A DNA stretch of 64,000 nt, taken from NCBI RefSeq assembly GCF_042646165.1, contig NZ_JBHRTC010000021.1. One strand, given 5' to 3'. The notes below the pieces were generated by a model. It searched no databases. It saw nothing but the letters and a program-made list of their open reading frames with translations, and was not told the DNA's origin. Position numbers and translations under genes: made by a program. Each line of letters begins with the position of its first letter. Position 1 is the first letter of the stretch. The DNA comes from Microbaculum marinum. GTDB taxonomy: Bacteria > Pseudomonadota > Alphaproteobacteria > Rhizobiales > Tepidamorphaceae. Below are positions 8,711 to 17,027 of this stretch, one piece after another.

Positions 8711-9811
8711 TCATTTGCCCGTCAGTTCCGCATAGATCCCGATGAACCGGCTGGCGACCCGATCCCAACCGAACTCGGCTGCGACCAGGGCCCGCCCCTT
8801 TTCCCCCATGCCGCGCAACGTGGCCAGGTCGCACGACGTCGCCTGCCGCAGGGCATCGGCGATCGCTTCGGCCGTCGGGTCGACCCGCCAGCCGCATCGC
8901 CGTTCGGTCAGTTGCGGCCATGGCGCCCCCGTGGTCGTGAGCACCGGCAGACCGTGCGCCAGCGCTTCCCCGATCGCCATTCCGAAGCTTTCCGTGTGCG
9001 TCGGCAGCACGAAGAGGTCGGCTTGCAGGAACGCCCGCCGCTTTGCCTTGGCATCGAGCGGTCCTGCAAACGAAACGGCCTCGGACAGTCCGGCATCGGC
9101 AACAGCGCTCTCGACTTCGGCCCGGTGCCCGGCTTCATCCGGCCCGGCGATCCTCAGCACCCAGTTTCGCGGAGCGACCCGGGCCCAGGCCTCGACGAGC
9201 ATCGAAAGCCCCTTGACGGGATGGATCCTGCCGAGGAAGAGCGCCGTCCTCGTTGGCTGCGTGTCCCTGGTCCCGGCGATACCGGGCCGCTCGAACTCGA
9301 TGGGCGGCGGGACATCTACGCCATTGGGAACCAGGCGGACCTGCGCCCGCGGCTGGCTCCGCATCAGGTTTCCGGCCTCCCGCTCCGACGTCGCGTGGAG
9401 GCAGTCCGCCGACGCCAGATCGCGCCGCTGATAGAGCACCCACGCCAGCGACTTCTTCCATCGTTTGTGTCTCAGTGCCCAGGGCTCGAGCATGCCCCTC
9501 GGACTGACCACGCGTGGAACACCACGATTGCGGGCCAGTCGGGCGAGGCGGTGATTGTGCGGCAACCAGATGCCGTTGTCGTGCAGAAGATCGACATCGG
9601 CGAACGCCTCCAGCGCCGCCGCTTCCACTCCCTCCAGCCGTCGCACCCGGGCGCCGCTCGGCAGCAGCCCGGATGTGGCCGCCGACCCGTCCGGCGCCCA
9701 CAGCCCGACCTCCATCCCCGCATCGGCCAGGGCCACCGCGAGCCGCGAAACCGAATGGGCCGGCCCGCCATAGCTCGGCAGGAAACTGGTTCCTGTGAGG
9801 AGGAGTTTCAG
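8711..9811 (-). CDS. Glycosyltransferase family 4 (GT-B), probable CTG start
   Basis: A GT-B glycosyltransferase. The N-terminal Rossmann half starts KLLLTGTSFLPSYGGPAHSV. The C-terminal donor-binding half has FLGRIHPVKGLSMLVEAWA, AGPDEAGHRAEVES and the nucleotide-sugar motif THTESFGMAIGEALAHGLPVL, with the E-x7-E glutamates. Homology begins at the base after the upstream polymerase gene ends. The only in-frame codon there is CTG at 9811; the nearest standard start (TTG at 9943) would add about 44 low-complexity residues and overlap the polymerase gene by 122 bases. I chose CTG, giving 366 residues. The sugar and acceptor are unknown. Confidence 0.85.
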   Translation of the reverse strand: MKLLLTGTSFLPSYGGPAHSVSRLAVALADAGMEVGLWAPDGSAATSGLLPSGARVRRLEGVEAAALEAFADVDLLHDNGIWLPHNHRLARLARNRGVPRVVSPRGMLEPWALRHKRWKKSLAWVLYQRRDLASADCLHATSEREAGNLMRSQPRAQVRLVPNGVDVPPPIEFERPGIAGTRDTQPTRTALFLGRIHPVKGLSMLVEAWARVAPRNWVLRIAGPDEAGHRAEVESAVADAGLSEAVSFAGPLDAKAKRRAFLQADLFVLPTHTESFGMAIGEALAHGLPVLTTTGAPWPQLTERRCGWRVDPTAEAIADALRQATSCDLATLRGMGEKGRALVAAEFGWDRVASRFIGIYAELTGK

Positions 9812-9821
9812 TGACTTGTCG

Positions 9822-11162
9822 CTAGAGACGGTAGGAGCCGCGCCCGAACCGCCTCGACCCGTAGTTCGCCTGCGGCTGTCGCTGGGCGAATTTCCGGGCG
9901 CCCCAGTGGACCCAAAGCCACTTCCAGCCGAATGCGGCGACAAGAGCGGCTGCGGCCCCGCCGAGCATCTCGACCATCGACCCCCCAGGCTGAATCAGTG
10001 CCACTGCAGGCAGGAAGTAAAGGAACGTCGCGGGCAGATTGCCTTCATTCTCCGCCACGGCGGCCTTCCGGTCCAGCAATCCGATCAGCAGACCGAGCGC
10101 CACGAATCCGATCACAAGGCCCGGCACGCCGAAGTTGATCTGGAACTCCATCACGTTTCCGACGCCGAAGGAACTCGTCGGCGAAAGCACCAGGCCGGTC
10201 ATGTCGGCGACGATTTCCGGACTGCCCCCGAAGACCGGCTTGCTCGGCCACAGCGCGCGCGGAACAAGCGACATCAACCCTTCCCATACCGATCGACCGT
10301 GCAGGTAGTCGACGGACCCCTCGCTGATGCGGATTGCCGCGAGTCCCGCGAAGTAGTTCTGGTTGAGCCGTTGATCGATCGCGATCAGGTGGAGCGGGTT
10401 CGACGGATCGAAGAACTCGAAATCCCTGAACATGTCGAAGGTGGCGTCGACGCGTTGCTCGATAGCCGCGCCGCCCCACACGGTGCCTCGAATCTCGGTG
10501 CGGTTCTGGAAGTAGCTGAGGAACAGGTTGAATCCGAGGACGAGCGCGAGCGCAAGCCCGATCACAGCCCGGAAAGGGCTCCTGGTCGAAATCGTGAGTA
10601 TGCAGCACGAGATCACGGTGGCGGCGGTGCCGTAGCTCAAGAAGCCGCCAAGCAGCAGGCTCAGCACTGGATAGACGGCAAGCGCGCCGAACCAGATCGC
10701 CAGCCACTTGGCGTCGCCGCGGAAGATCGCGGCCCGCAGACCCAGCATGACGCCGAGCATCCAGACGGCGCCGCCATAGACGATCGCCGCGCCGAGACTT
10801 GGTATTCGCGCCAGGAAACCGAGGCCGTAGTTGAAGAACCATCCTCCACCGATGCAGAAGATGAAGAACGGCCGGTTGTCCCTGGGCCGCACCATCGTCG
10901 TTCCAGGCACCACGAGGCGGGCAACGATCACGCCGACGACGAAGCTGATCGCACCGATCGCGGTAAAGCGGATCCCGATCCGCGTCGGCTCAGGATCCCC
11001 GAGGTATCCGTCCCCGACGATATGGGCGGTGGCGCCCGGTACGTGAATGAGCAGCAGCAGGATCATGTAGGCGACCGGCAGTCCCAACGAGACCCGGTCC
11101 CGCCGCAACAGCCACAGAAGCCAAAGGAGAGCACCGAAACAGGTGGCGACGGATAGGGTCAT
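9822..11162 (-). CDS. Polysaccharide polymerase-like multi-span membrane protein (Wzy-like)
   Basis: 446 residues with about 10-11 hydrophobic spans and a large loop between about residues 225 and 340. That loop contains FFDPSNPLHLIAIDQRLNQN and SLVPRALWPSKP, the type of loop and the RxxxPxKP-like motif seen in O-antigen polymerases. No enzyme motif is otherwise present. Such proteins join repeat units on the periplasmic side using the undecaprenyl-diphosphate-linked chain. The start is ATG at 11162, at the left side of a 122-base divergent gap facing the plus-strand SGNH gene. The assignment rests on topology and context; Wzy proteins are poorly conserved. Confidence 0.7.
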   Translation of the reverse strand: MTLSVATCFGALLWLLWLLRRDRVSLGLPVAYMILLLLIHVPGATAHIVGDGYLGDPEPTRIGIRFTAIGAISFVVGVIVARLVVPGTTMVRPRDNRPFFIFCIGGGWFFNYGLGFLARIPSLGAAIVYGGAVWMLGVMLGLRAAIFRGDAKWLAIWFGALAVYPVLSLLLGGFLSYGTAATVISCCILTISTRSPFRAVIGLALALVLGFNLFLSYFQNRTEIRGTVWGGAAIEQRVDATFDMFRDFEFFDPSNPLHLIAIDQRLNQNYFAGLAAIRISEGSVDYLHGRSVWEGLMSLVPRALWPSKPVFGGSPEIVADMTGLVLSPTSSFGVGNVMEFQINFGVPGLVIGFVALGLLIGLLDRKAAVAENEGNLPATFLYFLPAVALIQPGGSMVEMLGGAAAALVAAFGWKWLWVHWGARKFAQRQPQANYGSRRFGRGSYRL

Positions 11163-11284
11163 TTGCGACTACAGGTCCAAAGAATGCGGCGTCCGGAGAT
11201 TGCGGTGGGTAAATGGGCCTGTAGACTTCCTCGAGAAGCAGTTGGCCCAATTAGGGCCCAAAGGTCTGTGCCGAGACGACCGAA
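11163..11284. other. Divergent intergenic region between polymerase and plus-strand SGNH gene
   Basis: A 122-base gap separates the starts of a minus-strand and a plus-strand gene, one of only two such divergent gaps inside the locus. It contains an imperfect inverted repeat around 11243-11262 (TTGGCCC facing GGGCCCAA across an AT-rich centre). No convincing -35/-10 pair was found on either strand by eye. It may hold promoters for both directions. Confidence 0.3.
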
Positions 11285-11926
11285 ATGAAAATTGCACGTG
11301 TTTCCGTTGCCGGCGCGCTTATTGTATGCCTGCTTGCACTCGTTCCGGTTGTCTACAGCAAACCCCTCCGGCAACACTACGTGCAGACGGTGCAGCGCTA
11401 CATTGCGTATATGGTTCCGCCGCTCATCGTTCTCGCTGGAGACAGCTTGACGGCAGAGGGATTTTGGCACCAGGACCTTGTGAAGAATCCCCTTGCGCTC
11501 GTCAACCTAGCCGAGGGTGGTCTGACGATCGCACAGGTAGCCACGCAAGTCGCCGCCGCCAAGAGCTATGCTCCCCGAAATATCCTGATACTGGCGGGAA
11601 CAAACGACATAGTCCTCTTCGGCCGCACGACTGACGAAATCCGCAATGACTACGATTTCCTGCTCTCTCAGACAGAACGGGAGTGGAATGTGGTGGTCAC
11701 CCTAATCCCCTATACGTCCTATCCCAAATACAGCGAAAGCATCTCCAACGCCAACGCCGCCATAACCGAGGTTGCAATTGAACATGGGGCGGAGATCGTC
11801 GATCTGAACTCGGCCATATCCGATGACCGCGTGCTCCTTCCTGCGTACACGACTGATGGAGTGCACCTCAGTAGGTTTGGTTATCGGATATGGGCGGACG
11901 AGCTTCGCATCCGGTTATCGCGTTGA
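11285..11926 (+). CDS. SGNH/GDSL-family esterase with N-terminal membrane anchor or signal
   Basis: 213 residues with an N-terminal hydrophobic segment (ALIVCLLALVPVV, about 10-23) that is either a signal peptide or an anchor. Three of the four SGNH blocks are clear: GDSL at about 52-55 (block I, nucleophile Ser), GTND at about 104-107 (block III) and DGVHLS near residue 193 (block V, Asp/His). Block II is probably the Gly of NLAEGGLT. It likely acts in the periplasm as an acyl-ester hydrolase or transferase on glycan. It is on the plus strand within a minus-strand locus, has visibly more A/T than its neighbours, and ends with a 12-base tail-to-tail overlap with an acyltransferase-3 gene. An acylation/deacylation pair is a plausible reading. 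Confidence 0.85.
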   Translation: MKIARVSVAGALIVCLLALVPVVYSKPLRQHYVQTVQRYIAYMVPPLIVLAGDSLTAEGFWHQDLVKNPLALVNLAEGGLTIAQVATQVAAAKSYAPRNILILAGTNDIVLFGRTTDEIRNDYDFLLSQTEREWNVVVTLIPYTSYPKYSESISNANAAITEVAIEHGAEIVDLNSAISDDRVLLPAYTTDGVHLSRFGYRIWADELRIRLSR

Positions 11927-12979
11927 GGGAGGGTTCGACATGGCGGCCGCGAGCGCTTGACGCCCAGCGAGGCGACGGGAGGCGGACCGTGCAAACTCGT
12001 GGGATGGCCGTTCGACAACCCAATAGAACGCTAGGGATGCGACCACGATTGCCACCACTCGCACCAGCCAGTCTGCGACTAAATGCGTGTCTCCGAGGGG
12101 AAGGAGAGCGATCACCACGTTGTGAACGAGATAAAGCGAAAAGCTCCAACGGCCCGCCCATTCGAGAATGGCAAAGGGCTGTCGATACTGAAAACAAGCA
12201 ATTTCCCGTTCCACCCATGCGGCTGCAAGAAATCCAAACGGCAACAGCAGCGCCGGGTTGCCGATCTGAATCCCACCATGGTGAAAAAATGCCAGGCTCG
12301 CGACCGAATACATCCACACTGCGGCTCGCCAGTGCCAAATGGTAGCTCCCGGATCGGGTCGCCTGACAGTTGCCATTCGCTCCGCCACCAGACACCCGAG
12401 CAGCCAAACCGGCAAAGCGACCAACCAAGTCAGCCAGATCGAATACTCCCAATAGAACAATGTTTCCCAATCTGACAAGATAATCGAAAACGATATCACG
12501 GTGGATACAACAAGAACCAACGACAGCCCAACCCGATCTATTATTTTCCTCAACACCGGGTAGAGGGCGTAGTAGATAAGCTCGCAATACAGGGTCCAAA
12601 GTATAACCGTAAGCGCTGCCGCAGCTGTCGGACCGATCAGTTCCGCGATTGCTATCATCACAATCAGAGGCACACCGACTCTGATCGTCCGGCGCACCCA
12701 GAACGGGCCGGCTCGCAAGTCCATTCCCTGCGTAACGGGATAATGGATGCAAAACCCCGAAACTACGAAGAACACGAGCACTGCCGCAGACCCGTTGAAA
12801 GCGAGTTCGTTAGCAGCGCCAATCGCTCTTTCGATGCCTGATCCAGAATCGAAATATTGCCGTGCTGGAAATGTCGCGCCGTGGCTCAAGGCGACGATAG
12901 CCGCCGCCACGAAGCGCAAGCTGTCCAAACCCCTGACATGGCTCATCGATTGAATGGCGGAGGGGTCAGATGCCGACAC
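11915..12979 (-). CDS. Acyltransferase family 3 (OafA/ExoZ-like) membrane protein
   Basis: 354 residues with about 10 membrane spans. The acyltransferase-3 signature RGLDSLRFVAAAIVALSHG sits at about residues 16-34, with the catalytic-type His in ALSHG. The family adds acetyl or similar groups to sugars of O-antigen or exopolysaccharide. The start is either GTG at 12979, overlapping the upstream CgeB-like gene by 14 bases, or the internal ATG at 12946 (MSHVRGLD). I kept the longer form because of the coupling overlap. The gene is richer in A/T than the surrounding locus, suggesting separate acquisition together with the convergent SGNH gene. Confidence 0.9.
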   Translation of the reverse strand: MSASDPSAIQSMSHVRGLDSLRFVAAAIVALSHGATFPARQYFDSGSGIERAIGAANELAFNGSAAVLVFFVVSGFCIHYPVTQGMDLRAGPFWVRRTIRVGVPLIVMIAIAELIGPTAAAALTVILWTLYCELIYYALYPVLRKIIDRVGLSLVLVVSTVISFSIILSDWETLFYWEYSIWLTWLVALPVWLLGCLVAERMATVRRPDPGATIWHWRAAVWMYSVASLAFFHHGGIQIGNPALLLPFGFLAAAWVEREIACFQYRQPFAILEWAGRWSFSLYLVHNVVIALLPLGDTHLVADWLVRVVAIVVASLAFYWVVERPSHEFARSASRRLAGRQALAAAMSNPPSTR

Positions 12980-14054
12980 GTTTCAGGGTCCCCAATGCAA
13001 CTTCGAGCCTCCTGAGATAACTATAGCCACTTGCAGCGCATCGTTTCAGACCGGCTTGTGCGATACGCTGCCGCTCCGTCTCGTTCCGCACGTAGTATCG
13101 GACCTTGTCGACCAGTTCCTCGGTGCTTGAAAAGAACTCGGCTTCCTTGCCTTCCTCGAAGAAGTCCCGGTGCTCGTCCGAGCGGTCCGCCAGCAGCATG
13201 CTTCCGCACGCCGGGATCTCGAAGGTGCGCGTGGTGTGCTGGTCTGGCCAGGTGGAGCGCAGGAAACCCAATCCAATTTGCGATCCTGTCAGGGCGCGTG
13301 CATAATCGTCCCCATACACCTCACCACCCTGCAGTACCGGCGCCAGCACGTCGTCCCTCCGAATTCGAAAGGGGGCGCTCCCGGCCAACTGGCCGAGAAT
13401 GATCCGACGACGAGGCGTCCACCGGCCGTCGGCCAGGAAATCCCAGTATCCGCCCCAGATCTTCAGGTCGGCTCCCGTCCTGGCGACGGAATGCAGTGCC
13501 GACTCCCGCCGAGGCTCCCAGCCGCCCAGGAAACCGACCTCGCAGGCCCATCTTGAATCGCCTGACGGCAGAGGCCGGTGTACTTCGTCGCAATAGCCGA
13601 GCGGCATGTAGATCAGCGGCTTGCCGAGAACCGAGTAGTCAGCAAGTTCGTACGTCTTGCAATAGACCAGTACGTCGAAGGCGCCCATTGCCTGGTCCAT
13701 CAATGGGGTACGCTTCCACTGCAGGCTGAAATACGGGTCAGGCGTGAAGTGGACGAGACGCGCCCCGAGCCGCCGCATCTCTTCGAGCGTCTCGCGGCGC
13801 AGGTACTCCTGCTTTTCCGCCCACACCAGATCCGGCTGGAAGTCCGCGGCGGCGGCGAGCGCCGCATGGTTGATCGCCTCGACGATTGACCCCGACTGAA
13901 GCCGCCGACCGATTTGCCGGCGCAGCCACGACGCCTGCCTCCACGGAACGCCGGTATCCGTGCCGTGAACCGTGTGGCCGAGCCTCCCCAGCGCCCGCAT
14001 CCGCATGCGCGACGTCTGCCCGGGCGAAATCTCGCCAAGAAAGAGAATCTTCAC
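12966..14054 (-). CDS. CgeB-like glycosyltransferase (GT-B)
   Basis: 362 residues starting KILFLGEISPGQTSRMR. The layout is that of CgeB/DUF3880-type transferases. The N-terminal half has VWAEKQEYLRRETLEEMRRLGARLVHFTPDPYFSLQW, and the C-terminal half has GGEVYGDDYARALTGSQIGLGFLR, then HTTRTFEIPACGSMLLADRSDEHRDFFEEGKEAEFFSS. The RTFEIPACG...R...E stretch is the characteristic donor-site block. The GTG start at 14054 overlaps the stop of the upstream GT4 gene as GTGA, so the pair is translationally coupled. Donor and acceptor are unknown. Confidence 0.85.
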   Translation of the reverse strand: MKILFLGEISPGQTSRMRMRALGRLGHTVHGTDTGVPWRQASWLRRQIGRRLQSGSIVEAINHAALAAAADFQPDLVWAEKQEYLRRETLEEMRRLGARLVHFTPDPYFSLQWKRTPLMDQAMGAFDVLVYCKTYELADYSVLGKPLIYMPLGYCDEVHRPLPSGDSRWACEVGFLGGWEPRRESALHSVARTGADLKIWGGYWDFLADGRWTPRRRIILGQLAGSAPFRIRRDDVLAPVLQGGEVYGDDYARALTGSQIGLGFLRSTWPDQHTTRTFEIPACGSMLLADRSDEHRDFFEEGKEAEFFSSTEELVDKVRYYVRNETERQRIAQAGLKRCAASGYSYLRRLEVALGTLKRVGI

Positions 14055-15160
14055 GAAGCTGCGGCCCGAACAAATCCTGTTAGGCGCTCTTCAAAGCGCC
14101 GCTTGCTGAAATGCTCACGCGATCGCGACCAGGCACCCCGGCGCTGGAGTGCATAGGCCTCCCCGTCTTGGAGCATCCATCGCATGGCGGTTACCAGTTC
14201 GCTGGCATCGGTTGGGTCATCAAGCAAAATCCCGGACCGTCCGTGTTCGACGAGTTCGGGAATGGCATACCGCCGGGAGGCGATGGCGGGGCAGCCGAAA
14301 TAGGCAGCTTCGACGATGGACAGCGGCGCGATGTCGCTCAGGGTCGGATGCACGATGGCCCGAGCGTTCGCCAGAGTCTGCCGCAGCCGTGCATTCTGGG
14401 CGGGATTTTCCTTGCGGAGAAAGCCTTCGAAGACAATGCCCGGCTCCCGGGCCAGGCCAGCCGGACAGTCGCCGACGACGGTCAGCGTCGCTTCCGGACA
14501 CTCCTGCTTCAATGCACGGAAGGCGGCAAGTACCGTTTGCCCTCCCTTGGCGTTGAAGTTGGTGGAAATGAACAGAAACGCCGCGCCCCCGTGGAAGACG
14601 TCCTCCCTCGGCGCGTCAATCTCGCCAAAGATGCCGACGGAACCGAGTCGCGACCGGTCGAGTCCATACCGGCTCGCAGCGCGGTCAGCGGCCCACTCGC
14701 TCGTGAACAGGACCTTAGCGGCCGAGCGCAGCCAGGCGCCTTCCGCTCGCTCGATCCGATCGAGATCGCCTTCTGAGAACTGCCGCCTATCGTGAAACAC
14801 TTCAATATAGTCGGGAAAGGTACAGTCGCTCCAGGCGACGTACGGCCGCGACGGCCGCGACAACACCCAGGGGGTGAATCCGTGGAAAAAGTCGAGACGC
14901 GCCTCCGGCACCGACATTTTCGCCACTTCGAGCGCGACGGCGGCCATGCGGCTGCGGGAATATTGGGCAAATGCGCCAGGCCGGCCAATCGTGCGCAGCA
15001 CCTTGGAGACCGCCTTCTCGACTGGGTTCGAACGCAGTTCTACAGGGCCCGCATAATGAACCTCTTCAGCCTTCTCCAACGCAGTCAATGCAGCGACGTT
15101 CATCGCCGAAAAGCCGCCCGACACGAGATCGCGCGGCAGGTGGGATACGAAGTTGATCAT
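14051..15160 (-). CDS. Glycosyltransferase family 4 (GT-B)
   Basis: 369 residues from the ATG at 15160, which overlaps the upstream gene's stop as ATGA; the frame remains open further upstream but that part shadows the previous gene. The N-terminus is MINFVSHLPRDLVSGGFSAMN. The C-terminal GT4 block has FISTNFNAKGGQTVLAAFRAL, VVGDCPAG and LSDIAPLSIVEAAYFGCPAI, with the E-x7-E type glutamate. It is part of a tightly coupled run of glycosyltransferase and methyltransferase genes. Sugar specificity is unknown. Confidence 0.86.
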   Translation of the reverse strand: MINFVSHLPRDLVSGGFSAMNVAALTALEKAEEVHYAGPVELRSNPVEKAVSKVLRTIGRPGAFAQYSRSRMAAVALEVAKMSVPEARLDFFHGFTPWVLSRPSRPYVAWSDCTFPDYIEVFHDRRQFSEGDLDRIERAEGAWLRSAAKVLFTSEWAADRAASRYGLDRSRLGSVGIFGEIDAPREDVFHGGAAFLFISTNFNAKGGQTVLAAFRALKQECPEATLTVVGDCPAGLAREPGIVFEGFLRKENPAQNARLRQTLANARAIVHPTLSDIAPLSIVEAAYFGCPAIASRRYAIPELVEHGRSGILLDDPTDASELVTAMRWMLQDGEAYALQRRGAWSRSREHFSKRRFEERLTGFVRAAAS

Positions 15161-16332
15161 CGGTGACCGGCATATAGAGCGACCAGCGTCCGCGCGGAAT
15201 TCGAGATCGCGAAGGCCGATTCCGAAACTGCCGCGTTGGCGCCGCCGCGGCACGCTTCGCTACGGGCGAGCCTCAGCAGGTCGGTCGCCCAGCGATCGAC
15301 ACCGGCGTCCAGGTCGAGAAACGTCACCAACTCGGGGACCACGACGCATTCGCGCGGCACCGCGGTGGAGGCCAGCACCGGCGTTCCGGCCGCCTGTGCC
15401 TCGACGGCGACCATGCCGAGCCCCTCACCTCTCGAGGGAAACAGGAGCACCTCGCTCGCCAGCATGAGCCTGGGGACATCGGCGCGGACGCCGAGCAGCC
15501 GTATCCGGCCCGACAGGCTTGCTTCCGCAATCCGGCCCTCGAGGATCGGAGTTCCTGCGCTGGGCGATCCGGCAAACAGGACGTGAAGGTCGGGATCGCG
15601 CCGACATGCCTCGATTGCGATGGAGGCAGCAAAGCCGGAGTTCTTGTGCGCGCGTGGATGGTCCTGGCGCGGGGACACGTCGATGCGCCCGGCGAACAGG
15701 ACGATCCGGGTGCGCTGTTGCCAGCCGAACTCCTGTCGCACCGAGGCTCTGGCTGCAGGCCGGTGACCGGAAAACTGCCCTGTATCGAAGCCGCAATACA
15801 CCGGCCCCTTCGGAACGCGATCGAAGGCGGGCGCGTCAAAGCCGTGTTCCGAGATCGCCTGCCGCGACGTGCCGGCGATATATGTGGCGTAGTGTGCCAC
15901 GAACCGCTTGCCGACCGCACCCGTCAGGCGCTTGCGCAAGCCGTTGCCGTAGTTCTCCTGCACCTGATAAACGGGATTATGAACGTGGGTAATTCGAACC
16001 GGCGGCAGAAGGCCCGTTCCCAGCGCGAAATGCCAGCCGGAGGCATAGTCCTGATGATCATGGATCGCATCGTAACGGCCTTCCTCGAGTAGCCGCCGGA
16101 ACGCCCGCGCGAACACCGGAAGCCTTGCCTGGCTGTAGCGCAGATAGTGGATCTTCGCGCCAAGCGAGCGGGCCGCGTCGTCGAGAACGCCCTCTTGGCC
16201 TCCCGTCGCAAGAAAATGAACTTGCGGTCCGTCATCTTGGTCCTGCCAGTGGCGCAGGAGTGCGACCAGCCAGACTTCGGCGCCGCCCATACCGAGGTTG
16301 TCGACAATCTGCAGGACCTTCACCGATATCAC
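15157..16332 (-). CDS. Glycosyltransferase family 4, copy B of a duplicated MT-GT pair
   Basis: 391 residues. The N-terminal domain has KVLQIVDNLGMGGAEVWLVA and AIHDHQDYASGWH; the C-terminal donor site has FAGSPSAGTPILEGRI and FPSRGEGLGMVAVEAQAAGTP. GTG start at 16332 overlaps the methyltransferase stop as GTGA. The N-terminal 110 residues align well by eye with the other GT4 at 17024-18178 (GGAEVWLVALLRHW against GAVENWLVRMLRHA; EGVLDDAARSLGAKI against EGALDAEARSLGAHV), which supports a tandem duplication. Specificity is unknown. Confidence 0.88.
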   Translation of the reverse strand: MISVKVLQIVDNLGMGGAEVWLVALLRHWQDQDDGPQVHFLATGGQEGVLDDAARSLGAKIHYLRYSQARLPVFARAFRRLLEEGRYDAIHDHQDYASGWHFALGTGLLPPVRITHVHNPVYQVQENYGNGLRKRLTGAVGKRFVAHYATYIAGTSRQAISEHGFDAPAFDRVPKGPVYCGFDTGQFSGHRPAARASVRQEFGWQQRTRIVLFAGRIDVSPRQDHPRAHKNSGFAASIAIEACRRDPDLHVLFAGSPSAGTPILEGRIAEASLSGRIRLLGVRADVPRLMLASEVLLFPSRGEGLGMVAVEAQAAGTPVLASTAVPRECVVVPELVTFLDLDAGVDRWATDLLRLARSEACRGGANAAVSESAFAISNSARTLVALYAGHR

Positions 16333-17027
16333 CGCGGCGGCTTGCGGGCCTCGACATACAGGCTCTCATGCGACTTGTCGGCGTCGTCCCTGATCAGCCG
16401 CGGATCCGTTCCCTGGCGATATGCAACAACTCTAGCATCTGAAAAGCCGAGTTCGGTTAGCACCCGGACGAACAGGTCGCCGTTCCAGGCGGACCGGTGC
16501 AGGTGCATCTGGGTGAGAAACGAGATGGCGACGGCCGGATGCGGAAAGTTTCCGAGCGCGCCGTCGGCACCGCCTTTGCTGTAGCAGGCGACGTATTTGT
16601 CGAGATCCGGCACGGTAATTCTCAACCAGGCGCCGGGTTTCATGGTCCGCAGACACTCCTTCAGGACATGCATGGCTTGCGAATAGGTTACATGTTCCAG
16701 GACATGTTCGGTAAAGACCCCGTCCCAAGTGTCTTCGGAACAGTTCCAGGGCCGGGTGATATCGAGACTCCAGTTCGGGCGGAACGCCTTCTCGCGAAGC
16801 CTTCGCTTGGGGGCGTAGTCGTCTGCGTTCACCCAGCCCGGATGTATGTGCGGTCCGCAACCGAGATTGAGGAAAATCGGCGCTGGCAATTTTGGCGGTG
16901 GCGGGCGCCAGAGGATGTGTCCGAGAGCCCGCTCGAATGAATAATAGGTCGTCTGAAGCGGCGAGAGGGCGAACTCGAAGCGCCCTGACTCGAGTTCTCG
17001 CACAACGGAATCCGGCCTGTCACTCAT
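16329..17027 (-). CDS. Class I SAM-dependent methyltransferase, copy B of a duplicated MT-GT pair
   Basis: 232 residues from the ATG at 17027, which overlaps the upstream stop as ATGA. It has the motif I variant FLNLGCGPHIHPGWVNAD, the DGVFTEHVLEHV post-I stretch and LRTMKPGAWLRITVPD, all typical of the Methyltransf_11/UbiE-like fold. It ends SHESLYVEARKP, matching WESLYAEARTP in the methyltransferase at 18182-18934, so the two are likely paralogues. The predicted role is O-methylation of a sugar during or after glycan assembly in the cytoplasm. The exact acceptor is not predictable. Confidence 0.87.
   Translation of the reverse strand: MSDRPDSVVRELESGRFEFALSPLQTTYYSFERALGHILWRPPPPKLPAPIFLNLGCGPHIHPGWVNADDYAPKRRLREKAFRPNWSLDITRPWNCSEDTWDGVFTEHVLEHVTYSQAMHVLKECLRTMKPGAWLRITVPDLDKYVACYSKGGADGALGNFPHPAVAISFLTQMHLHRSAWNGDLFVRVLTELGFSDARVVAYRQGTDPRLIRDDADKSHESLYVEARKPPR

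Noticed and set aside
7105..8745. Very long open frames antisense to real genes (for example here, at 9795-11156, 48697-50115 and 60976-62952, plus strand).
   Set aside because: They mirror G/C-ending codons of well-identified minus-strand proteins, have Arg/Pro/Gly-rich composition and no recognisable domain.
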